Assembly: GCA_023229505.1 (NCBI GenBank)
Contig: JALNZD010000018.1
Location: 9,803 to 73,802, forward strand
Length of the DNA: 64,000 nucleotides
Reading direction: 5' to 3'
Source: Bacteroidales bacterium
GTDB lineage: Bacteria; Bacteroidota; Bacteroidia; Bacteroidales; JAGOPY01
In this document: one piece after another, positions 28,903 to 36,397 of the stretch
Layout of the letters: each line of letters opens with the position of its first letter
How positions within the stretch are numbered: position 1 is the first letter of the stretch
Program-made: the position numbers and the translations under genes
Notes under the pieces: model-generated
What the model was told of the DNA's origin: nothing
Databases searched by the model: none
The model's input: only the letters and a program-made list of their open reading frames with translations

Positions 28903-30060
28903 ATGGAACATCTTGGAATAGATGAAAGCGTATTGATCGGAAGAGGGGCAATCAATACCGCCAGGGAGATCGAGGGACAACCGGTATTGTGGAAAAAGAC
29001 CTGGCAGAAGATAGCCAATGAATCAGGGGACATCAGTTCATTTCTCGGAGAAACACTGCCTCAGGTGCAGCGTATTATTCTTACCGGGGCAGGTACCAGT
29101 GCATTTATCGGGTTGAGCCTCAAAGGTAAATTTCAGAAAGCATTTGGAAAGATTACCGAAGTAATTCCCACCACTGACCTGGTATCCAACCCCGAAGATT
29201 TCCTGATCAGGGACGTGCCAACCCTCATGGTTTCCTTTGCGCGTTCGGGTAACAGTCCGGAAAGCGTGGCTGCCGTCATGCTCGCTGATCAGCATGTCAG
29301 TAAATGCCATCATCTTTTCATCACCTGCGATCCCAGCGGGAAACTTGCCCGTCATGCAACCCGGCTGAAAAATCACCTCATCCTTATGCCCGAAGAGGCT
29401 AATGATAAAAGTTTAGCCATGACAGGAAGCTATTCATCAATGCTCCTGACGGGCATATTAATAGCTGAAATTGATTTAATCCGGGAGAACGAACAAATTG
29501 TCAATACCTTATCAGAAATCAGCCGGCTTTTTATTACTTCAAAACTGGAAATAATTCGTAAAATAGCTGAAGCCGATTTCGACCGGGCCATTTTCCTTGG
29601 CTCCGGGCCTTTATATGGTGTGGCAACAGAGTCACATCTCAAACTTCAGGAACTTACTGATGGAAAAGTCATTTGCAAACACGAATCCTTTCTTGGCTTC
29701 CGGCACGGACCAAAAGCCGTCACTAACAATAAAGCACTTATCATTTACCTGCTTTCAAACAATAGTTACGTCAGAAAATATGAAATCGACCTGATACAGT
29801 CCATGGCCAAAGGGCAGCAGGCCCTTATGGAAGCCGGGGTCAGTGAAACACGTTTTAATGAGCTTCCTTTGGATCATTTCTTATATTTTTCCGAAGATGA
29901 AGTTAAACTTACTGATGAGTATTTCTGCATGGCAAGTATATTACCGGCGCAGCTAATTGGTTTTTTTAAATCCTGGAACCTCGGTCTGAGCCCTGATGCC
30001 CCATCAACAAGCGGCGCTATTTCACGGGTTGTTGAAGGGGTGAAGATCTATGGCATATAG
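28903..30060 (+). CDS. agaS: Galactosamine-6-phosphate deaminase/isomerase (SIS family, AgaS)
   Basis: 385 residues. Two SIS domains: first about 40-190 (ILTGAGTSAFIGLSLKGKF, then VSFARSGNSPESVAAV), second about 215-370 (FLGSGPLYGVATESHLKLQELTDG, then FLGFRHGPKAVTNNKAL). This arrangement and the LGFRHGPKA motif fit AgaS, which deaminates and isomerises D-galactosamine 6-phosphate to D-tagatose 6-phosphate with release of ammonia. The next genes (aldolase subunits and a PfkB kinase) complete the tagatose pathway, which supports this over GlmS-like roles. First gene after the divergent DeoR regulator. Confidence 0.9.
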   Translation: MEHLGIDESVLIGRGAINTAREIEGQPVLWKKTWQKIANESGDISSFLGETLPQVQRIILTGAGTSAFIGLSLKGKFQKAFGKITEVIPTTDLVSNPEDFLIRDVPTLMVSFARSGNSPESVAAVMLADQHVSKCHHLFITCDPSGKLARHATRLKNHLILMPEEANDKSLAMTGSYSSMLLTGILIAEIDLIRENEQIVNTLSEISRLFITSKLEIIRKIAEADFDRAIFLGSGPLYGVATESHLKLQELTDGKVICKHESFLGFRHGPKAVTNNKALIIYLLSNNSYVRKYEIDLIQSMAKGQQALMEAGVSETRFNELPLDHFLYFSEDEVKLTDEYFCMASILPAQLIGFFKSWNLGLSPDAPSTSGAISRVVEGVKIYGI

Positions 30061-30065
30061 AATTA

Positions 30066-30120
30066 AAAATTGAAAATTGAAAATTGAAAATTGAAAATTG
30101 AAAACTCAGAACTCAGAACT
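30066..30120. repeat. 7-bp tandem repeats (AAAATTG)5 followed by (CTCAGAA)2-3
   Basis: Five perfect AAAATTG heptamers (30066-30100) then a second heptamer tract with unit CTCAGAA (30105-30120), ending just before the kbaZ start. The sequence opens a spurious ATG at 30091 upstream of the real one. Confidence 0.95.
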
Positions 30121-30135
30121 CCAAAGATTGAAAAC

Positions 30136-31389
30136 ATGAGTGCTGGCGAAATACATGGTGAAGTGCCGCTAATGGAGCAGATTCTGCTCAGGATAAAAGA
30201 CCTGGAAAAAGAAACGGGTATTAAAAGAACGATTTTAGCTGCTTGTCCGAATTCCCGCGCTGTGATCAAAGCTGCACTGCGTTCAGCCAAGCGGTGCAAC
30301 GCTCCCGTCAAATTTTCCGCAACCCTCAACCAGGTCGATCTGGATGGCGGATATACCGGGTTCACACAACAGGAATTTGTCAACTTCATCCGGCAGGAAG
30401 CCCTGGTCATCAACCTCACAGGTCCGGTGATCATAGCCATCGATCACGGCGGGCCCTGGCTGAAAGATAGCCAGCGTCAGGGAAGATGGCCGTACGATGC
30501 AGCAATGGCAGCCATTAAAGAATCTTTCGAAGCCGCAATCGATGCGGGTTACCATCTTATACATGTCGATCCGACGATTGATATTAACCTGCATGATAAT
30601 GAAATAATCAGCATTGAGGTGGTCGCCCAAAGAACTGTCGAGCTGATCGCCCATGCAGAGAATTATCGCCGCAGGAGACATTTGCCCCGTATCTCCTATG
30701 AAGTAGGAACAGAGGAAGTCCATGGCGGCCTGGCTAACATGAAAACTTTTACACGTTTCCTCCGGCTCTTGAAAGAAGGTTTATATGAGAAAGCGTTTAA
30801 CGATACCTGGCCCTGCTTTATCGTCGGAAAAGTCGGGACAGACCTTCATACTACCTTATTCGATCATGAGGTGGCATGGACCCTGGCTAAGATCGCAGCC
30901 GATTATAACAGTTACATAAAAGGGCATTATACAGACAATGTCGAAAACCCGGAAGATTATCCGGAATCGGGAATGGGCGCGGCAAACGTAGGTCCTGAAT
31001 TCACCGAACGGGAATATGACGGGCTGATGGAGCTGGAAGCTTTAGAAGAAAATCTGATCAGGCAGGATAAAATAAAAGATGCAGGACAAATAAAAAAAAC
31101 TTTGCGGGAAGCAGTTATCGCATCCGGGAGATGGAAAAAATGGCTCCAGGCAGGTGAAAACCAGGAAGATTTTAACTCGCTTGATCCCGGAAGGCAGGAA
31201 TGGCTTATCAAGACGGGTTGCCGGTATATCTGGGAAAACCCGGAAGTAGTATCTGCCAGGGAAAAATTATATCTGAACCTGAAAAAATCCGGCATTGACG
31301 GTGAAGAAATTGTCCTTTCCCATATCGAACATGCAATGGAAAAGTATTTCTTTAAGTTTAACCTTTTCGACCTGAATAAGTACCTTTAA
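30136..31389 (+). CDS. kbaZ: Class II D-tagatose-bisphosphate aldolase, non-catalytic subunit (KbaZ/GatZ)
   Basis: 417 residues from ATG 30136 (MSAGEIHGEVPLMEQIL). An ATG at 30091 is in frame but its 15 extra residues derive from the heptamer repeat, so it is rejected. Family landmarks: ATLNQVDLDGGYTGFT, IAIDHGGPWLKD, IHVDPTIDI, YEVGTEEVHGGL, VGKVGTDLHTTLFDHEVA and GMGAANVGPEFTE. In Enterobacteria this subunit is needed for full activity of the KbaY/GatY aldolase. It sits between agaS and the PfkB kinase. Confidence 0.92.
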   Translation: MSAGEIHGEVPLMEQILLRIKDLEKETGIKRTILAACPNSRAVIKAALRSAKRCNAPVKFSATLNQVDLDGGYTGFTQQEFVNFIRQEALVINLTGPVIIAIDHGGPWLKDSQRQGRWPYDAAMAAIKESFEAAIDAGYHLIHVDPTIDINLHDNEIISIEVVAQRTVELIAHAENYRRRRHLPRISYEVGTEEVHGGLANMKTFTRFLRLLKEGLYEKAFNDTWPCFIVGKVGTDLHTTLFDHEVAWTLAKIAADYNSYIKGHYTDNVENPEDYPESGMGAANVGPEFTEREYDGLMELEALEENLIRQDKIKDAGQIKKTLREAVIASGRWKKWLQAGENQEDFNSLDPGRQEWLIKTGCRYIWENPEVVSAREKLYLNLKKSGIDGEEIVLSHIEHAMEKYFFKFNLFDLNKYL

Positions 31390-31409
31390 GGTGCTTAATC
31401 CCAAAAAAT

Positions 31410-32375
31410 ATGAACCTTCTACAAGAATCAGCATGCGAATTTAACGTCCTTGTCGCAGGAGAGCTAAACATCGACCTGATTTTCAATAATATCGAAATGT
31501 TCCCTGAAACAGGCAAAGAAGTCCTTGCCGGCCAGATGGTATTGACCCTCGGCAGCAGCTCAGCTATTTTCGCCAGCAACCTGAGTTCGATGGGTTCAAA
31601 GGTCGCTTTTGCAGGTATGATCGGACGGGATATTTTCGGTGAACTTGTTTTGAAGTCTTTGGAAGAAAAAAGAGTAAATACGCGTTTCCTGCTGAAGTGT
31701 TCTGAATTGAACACAGGAGCTACGGTGGTGATAAACCAGGAGGAAGACCGGGCCATGCTCACTTATCCCGGTGCGATGAATGATTTGTCGGCAGATGATA
31801 TTTCTGATGAAATGCTCGCTTCCGCAGGCCATTTGCATGTCAGCTCGATATTTCTCCAGCCAGGTTTACGGAAAGGAATAATTGGGCTGATGCAAAGAGC
31901 AAAAAGATCAGGCCTCACAACTTCCCTCGACACCCAATGGGACCCGGAGGAAAAATGGGGGCTACCATTGGAAGAGCTGCTGCCACTGGTTGACGTATTC
32001 CTGCCCAATATGCAGGAATTCCTGAATCTGAGTCGTTCGGCCGCCCTGACAGAAGGTATTGAAAAAATGGCTTCCCGTTTAAATATCTTAGTGGTGAAAG
32101 ATGGCAGTAACGGTGCCTATCTTTGGCATAAAGGCCATTTGGTGAACCGGCCCGCTTTCCTGAACCCGGATGTGGCAGATTGCATCGGTGCAGGGGATAG
32201 CTTCGATGCCGGTTTCATTCACTGTTTTATCCATGGGGACCCTTTGGAAGATTGTCTCCGGTATGCTACGCTTATGGGGGCTATTAACACAACAAAACCG
32301 GGCGGGACAACTGCTTTTACAGATAAGCAGGCTATCCGGCAGATTGCCCGTGATCGCTTTAATATGGAGATATAG
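31410..32375 (+). CDS. PfkB-family sugar kinase, probable tagatose-6-phosphate kinase
   Basis: 321 residues of ribokinase/PfkB type. N-terminal motif region VAGELNIDLIFNNIE and GGxG-equivalent LTLGSSSAIFASNLSSMGSKVAFAGMIGRD; C-terminal signature DCIGAGDSFDAGFIHCFIHG with catalytic Asp in GAGDSFDAG near residue 260. Position between the two aldolase genes suggests phosphorylation of tagatose 6-phosphate to tagatose 1,6-bisphosphate. The family also includes fructokinase and 1-phosphofructokinase, so the substrate is inferred. It ends 4 bp before kbaY. Confidence 0.85.
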   Translation: MNLLQESACEFNVLVAGELNIDLIFNNIEMFPETGKEVLAGQMVLTLGSSSAIFASNLSSMGSKVAFAGMIGRDIFGELVLKSLEEKRVNTRFLLKCSELNTGATVVINQEEDRAMLTYPGAMNDLSADDISDEMLASAGHLHVSSIFLQPGLRKGIIGLMQRAKRSGLTTSLDTQWDPEEKWGLPLEELLPLVDVFLPNMQEFLNLSRSAALTEGIEKMASRLNILVVKDGSNGAYLWHKGHLVNRPAFLNPDVADCIGAGDSFDAGFIHCFIHGDPLEDCLRYATLMGAINTTKPGGTTAFTDKQAIRQIARDRFNMEI

Positions 32376-32379
32376 ACTG

Positions 32380-33195
32380 ATGAAATTACAGGACAAACTG
32401 CAATCTTTGAGCCAGGAAAGGAAAGCCATCCTGGCCGTAAACTTTTATAATTTTGAGACCCTCAGCGGCATTTTGCGGGCAGCTGCAAAAGTCAATCAAC
32501 CCATTATCCTGCAGGTATCAGAGAGCACCATCCGTTACCTGGGTTTAAAAATAGCAAATTCGCTGGCCCGCACAGCCCTGGCCGATTACGGGGTGACCGG
32601 CTGGTTGCACCTTGACCATGGCAGTTCGCCGGAAATCGCACGCAAATGTCTTGAAGCGGGCTTTGATTCGGTAATGATCGATGCCAGTGAAAAGCCATTT
32701 AATGAAAATGTCAGGATCACCCGGCAGGTCGTTGAGATGTCATCTCAATTTGATGCCAGCGTAGAAGCAGAATTAGGCTATGTTGCCAAGCTTGGCCAGT
32801 CGCAGGGAGATAGCAAATATACGCAACCCTCGGAAGCCAGCCGATTCGTTGAGCTGACCGGCGTAAACGCACTGGCGGTGGCTATTGGCACGGCTCACGG
32901 TTTCTACAAATCAGCGCCTGAGCTTCAGATCGCACTACTCAAACAGATCCGGCAGGCAACACCTGCTGCCCTGGTTCTGCATGGCAGCTCCGGGATACCG
33001 GACGAAATGCTCCGGGAGGCCATCCATGCCGGCATCTCCAAAGTGAACCTTGCTACGGAATCAAAAAATATCTTCATGAAAACTTTGAAAAATGAACTCA
33101 GGCAAACTGATGAGATAGACCTCCGTAAAGTATTCCCCGTGGCCATCGAGGCGGTGACAAACCTTATCGGTCAAAAAATTAAAGTTGTTTATTAA
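32380..33195 (+). CDS. kbaY: Class II tagatose/fructose-bisphosphate aldolase, catalytic subunit (KbaY/GatY)
   Basis: 271 residues from ATG 32380, 4 bp after the kinase stop; the longer frame upstream overlaps the kinase and lacks homology. Zinc class II aldolase features: VNFYNFETLSGILRAA, WLHLDHGSSPEIARKCLEAG (His-Asp-His zinc/catalytic region), FDSVMIDASEKPFNENV, EAELGYVAKLGQ, AIGTAHGFYK (zinc His), LHGSSGIPDEMLREAI and KVNLATE. It cleaves tagatose 1,6-bisphosphate to dihydroxyacetone phosphate and glyceraldehyde 3-phosphate. Confidence 0.93.
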   Translation: MKLQDKLQSLSQERKAILAVNFYNFETLSGILRAAAKVNQPIILQVSESTIRYLGLKIANSLARTALADYGVTGWLHLDHGSSPEIARKCLEAGFDSVMIDASEKPFNENVRITRQVVEMSSQFDASVEAELGYVAKLGQSQGDSKYTQPSEASRFVELTGVNALAVAIGTAHGFYKSAPELQIALLKQIRQATPAALVLHGSSGIPDEMLREAIHAGISKVNLATESKNIFMKTLKNELRQTDEIDLRKVFPVAIEAVTNLIGQKIKVVY

Positions 33196-33210
33196 TCAAT
33201 GTTTGAAATT

Positions 33211-34299
33211 ATGAAATTTACATATTTTCCCACTCTCCTTGTATGCTTCATTACCCTGGCAGGATCGGCCCAGAACCCAGACACATTGCGCCTGAAGAAC
33301 TTCCGGCCTGTTTCGATCTATAATATTCCCATTACCAAAGTTGACCAGGCCCGCTTCCCGGTTATCGATATGCACTCCCACGATTATGCAAAGACCGACC
33401 AGGACATTCAGACCTGGATCAATAACATGGATAAATTCGGTATTGAAAAGACCATCATCCTTTCCTGTCAAACCGGCCCGGCTTTCGATTCAGTTTTAGC
33501 CAAATATGCGGCTTATGGCGACAGGTTTGAAGTATGGTGCGGGTTTGATTATACCGGTTATAACAGCTCCGACTGGCCGGTCAATGCATTGAAAGAACTG
33601 GAGCGGTGTCATAAACTAGGGGCGAAAGGCATCGGTGAATTGGGTGACAAGGGATTGGGACTCGTATATTCCAAGCCTACCCCGGCTTATGGCATGCATA
33701 TCGACGATCCAAGGATGAAACCCCTCCTGCAAAGATGCGGTGAATTGGGAATACCCATCAATATTCATATTGCCGAACCTTACTGGATGTACCTCCCGGC
33801 TGATTCAACCAATGATGGATTAATGAACGCCTGGACCTGGAAAATAGACCTTACCAAAGAGGGTATCCTCGATCATGGTGAAATGATCACGACACTGGAG
33901 AATGCTGTCAGGGATAATCCCAAAACGACATTCATCGCATGTCATTTTGCCAACTGCTGCTATAACCTTGAAATCCTTGGGAGATTGCTTGATCAATACC
34001 CAAATCTTTTTGCAGATATCTCTGCCCGTTATGCTGAAACTGCGACCATCCCCCGATATATGGCTGCTTTTTATGACAAATACCAGGATCGCCTGCTTTA
34101 TGGAACCGATATGGGTTTTGAAGATGCGATGTATGAAACTACCTTCAGGGTCCTGCAAACCCCGGATGAACATTTTTACAGGACGGAGCAATTCAACTAT
34201 CATTGGGCCCTTAACGGGTTTGACCTGGATGACGAAATCCTGCAGAAATTATATAAAACAAATGCCGTTATAGTCATGAAACAAGCGGCTAAGAAATAA
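33211..34299 (+). CDS. Exported amidohydrolase (metal-dependent TIM-barrel hydrolase, PF04909-like)
   Basis: 362 residues from ATG 33211, which starts a signal peptide (MKFTYFPTLLVCFITLAGSAQ); ATG 33199 is the alternative. Barrel motifs: VIDMHSHDYAKT (metal-binding H-x-H), GIEKTIILSC, INIHIAEPYW, FIACHFANC and the C-terminal metal Asp in LLYGTDMGFED. This is the amidohydrolase_2 type, related to decarboxylases and lactonases, not the NagA-type GlcNAc/GalNAc-6-phosphate deacetylase. Why an exported enzyme of this type sits in a sugar operon is unclear; a lactonase or modified-sugar hydrolase is possible. 3-15 bp after kbaY. Confidence 0.82.
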   Translation: MKFTYFPTLLVCFITLAGSAQNPDTLRLKNFRPVSIYNIPITKVDQARFPVIDMHSHDYAKTDQDIQTWINNMDKFGIEKTIILSCQTGPAFDSVLAKYAAYGDRFEVWCGFDYTGYNSSDWPVNALKELERCHKLGAKGIGELGDKGLGLVYSKPTPAYGMHIDDPRMKPLLQRCGELGIPINIHIAEPYWMYLPADSTNDGLMNAWTWKIDLTKEGILDHGEMITTLENAVRDNPKTTFIACHFANCCYNLEILGRLLDQYPNLFADISARYAETATIPRYMAAFYDKYQDRLLYGTDMGFEDAMYETTFRVLQTPDEHFYRTEQFNYHWALNGFDLDDEILQKLYKTNAVIVMKQAAKK

Positions 34300-34318
34300 T
34301 TAAAGGAAAAATGAAAAG

Positions 34319-36382
34319 ATGAAAAAGACAGCTATTTTATTTTTTACTATCATTTCGGCAATCGCGCTTTTATTCCCGGGTTGCAAACCGAAAGAAATAA
34401 AGATTGTTTCCGGGAATCTTGAAATAACCATCGACAATAAGATGAAAAGCGCTGTCAACAGCACCTTTCCCGGAGCCGAACCTTTCATGGATCAGCCTCA
34501 GCCTTCGGAATATCTTGTGACAAAGCATTTAACGATGTTAGATTTTGCATTGACCTCCTTTAAAGAAGAGGAAAATTCAGACAGTATCGGAAAGGGGAAA
34601 AAGTTCATTGTAACCGGAACGTTTGAAAAAGATGACTATTCACTGGAAAAACAGGTTATTATAAGGATTTATAATGGATTTCCAGGTATGGCTGTTTATA
34701 ACGTCCGGTACCGGAATACCGGAAACAGGGAAATACAGGTAAGGCAATGGATTAATAACCATTATGAGATATTATCACCCAACGACCAGCCGCGTTTCTG
34801 GTCATTCCAGGGAGGGACCACTAATGAGAGAAAAGACTGGGTCTTACCCATTGATAAAGGTTTTTACCAGCGGAATTACCTCGGCATGACCAGCTCGGAT
34901 TATGGCGGTGGCATACCTGTAACGGATATCTGGCGAAAAGACGCCGGTATCGCAATTGGCCATACTGAATTAGTTCCCAGGGAACTCTCCTTACCCGCAG
35001 ATATGGATAAATACTCGGAATCCATTGAGATCGGCGTGGAATATGAATATCCTGGTGGATTAACCCTGGCAGAAAATGATATTCTGACAACAGATGAGAC
35101 CTTCGTCATGGTTCATCAGAAAGACTATTTTTCATCCCTCCAGCTTTTCACCAGGTTCATGAAGGCAAAAGGAATCCGGTTTGCAGAAACTGAAGAAGAC
35201 GCGTACGGGTCGATGTGGTGTGCCTGGGGGTATGAAAGAAATTTTACCCTTGATGAGATAATCGGTACTTTGTCGAAAGTTAAAGAATTGGGGATCAGAT
35301 GGGTAGGTATTGATGATGGTTTTCAGATTGCAGAAGGGGACTGGAACCTTGACCCAAAAAAGTTTCCGAATGGAGACATTGACATGAGGCGACTGGTGGA
35401 TCAGATCCATGCCCAGGGCCTGAAAGCCATGATCTGGTGGTCGCCGCTTGCTGCCGATCCGGGAAGCCGCATCCTCCGGGAAGATCCTGATGTATTGCTT
35501 TATAATGAAGACTGGTCACCGCGTTACATTACCTGGTGGGATGCCTGGCTGATGTCACCGGCGTATGAAGGGACCAGGAAACATACCCGTGAGGTATTAG
35601 ACATGTTCCTGAAAACCTGGGATTTCGATGGCATCAAGATCGATGGGCAGCATGTCAATGCCGTCCCTGCCGACTATCAACCGGATCATGGACTGGAAAA
35701 CCCGGAGCAGTGTATTGAAAAACTTCCGGAATTCTTCAGCATGGTACTTCATCATGCCCGTGAAATTAAGCCAAATGCTGTCATTGAGATTTGTCCATGC
35801 GGATGTTGCATGTCGTTCCACCTGATGCCATACCTGAACCAGGCAGTTTCTTCCGATCCGAAAAGCAGCTGGCAGGTCAGGCTAAAAGGCAAGACTTACA
35901 AGGCGATAATCGGCCAGACCGCTTATTACGGTGACCACGTTGAATTGATGGATAACGCGAATGATTTTGCAACGCAGATGGGGATTGGGGCCGTGATGGG
36001 CACAAAATTTACCTGGCCTGAGGATAATCCGAAAGCGAGCGCCAGCTATCTGCTTACAGCAGAAAAAGAAGAGATATGGAAGAAATGGTTTGGCTTGTAT
36101 AATCAGAAAATGCTACCGACGGGAAATTATCTTGGCGGGCTTTATGATATTGGATATGATAAGCCGGAAGGTCACGTGATCCAAAAAGGCGATACGATTT
36201 TCTATGCTTTCTATAGTCCGGATTGGAATGGGAGCATTGAACTGAGGGGACTGGATGCGGGCGGGCAGTACAGGGTGATTGACTACGTCAATTCTATCGA
36301 TCTTGGCATGGTTAAAGGGAGTAAACCAATTATAGATATTGGCTTTAAGCAATATTTATTATTGGAGGTTTATCCCGAATAA
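34319..36382 (+). CDS. GH36/GH27-type alpha-galactosidase or alpha-N-acetylgalactosaminidase, lipoprotein
   Basis: 687 residues. Lipobox LFPGC (Cys 22), so membrane-anchored. N-terminal beta-supersandwich about 25-290, catalytic barrel about 295-600: SMWCAWGYERNFT, GIRWVGIDDGFQ, GLKAMIWWSPLAAD, FDGIKIDGQHVN (predicted nucleophile Asp near residue 442), IEICPCGCCMSFHLMP, then SDPKSSWQVRLK with a likely acid/base Asp. C-terminal beta domain. It removes terminal alpha-linked galactose or GalNAc. Presence next to the AgaS pathway makes alpha-GalNAc plausible. Last clear sugar gene of the operon, 16 bp before the OLD nuclease. Confidence 0.83.
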   Translation: MKKTAILFFTIISAIALLFPGCKPKEIKIVSGNLEITIDNKMKSAVNSTFPGAEPFMDQPQPSEYLVTKHLTMLDFALTSFKEEENSDSIGKGKKFIVTGTFEKDDYSLEKQVIIRIYNGFPGMAVYNVRYRNTGNREIQVRQWINNHYEILSPNDQPRFWSFQGGTTNERKDWVLPIDKGFYQRNYLGMTSSDYGGGIPVTDIWRKDAGIAIGHTELVPRELSLPADMDKYSESIEIGVEYEYPGGLTLAENDILTTDETFVMVHQKDYFSSLQLFTRFMKAKGIRFAETEEDAYGSMWCAWGYERNFTLDEIIGTLSKVKELGIRWVGIDDGFQIAEGDWNLDPKKFPNGDIDMRRLVDQIHAQGLKAMIWWSPLAADPGSRILREDPDVLLYNEDWSPRYITWWDAWLMSPAYEGTRKHTREVLDMFLKTWDFDGIKIDGQHVNAVPADYQPDHGLENPEQCIEKLPEFFSMVLHHAREIKPNAVIEICPCGCCMSFHLMPYLNQAVSSDPKSSWQVRLKGKTYKAIIGQTAYYGDHVELMDNANDFATQMGIGAVMGTKFTWPEDNPKASASYLLTAEKEEIWKKWFGLYNQKMLPTGNYLGGLYDIGYDKPEGHVIQKGDTIFYAFYSPDWNGSIELRGLDAGGQYRVIDYVNSIDLGMVKGSKPIIDIGFKQYLLLEVYPE

Positions 36383-36397
36383 TTTTAATTTTGAAGT

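Noticed and set aside
30091..30135. Upstream ATG of kbaZ at 30091
   Set aside because: The added residues are encoded by the heptamer repeat tract and the family homology begins after ATG 30136.
33211..34299. Amidohydrolase as the GalNAc-6-phosphate deacetylase AgaA
   Set aside because: It has a signal peptide and amidohydrolase_2-type motifs; NagA/AgaA enzymes are cytoplasmic and of another subfamily.
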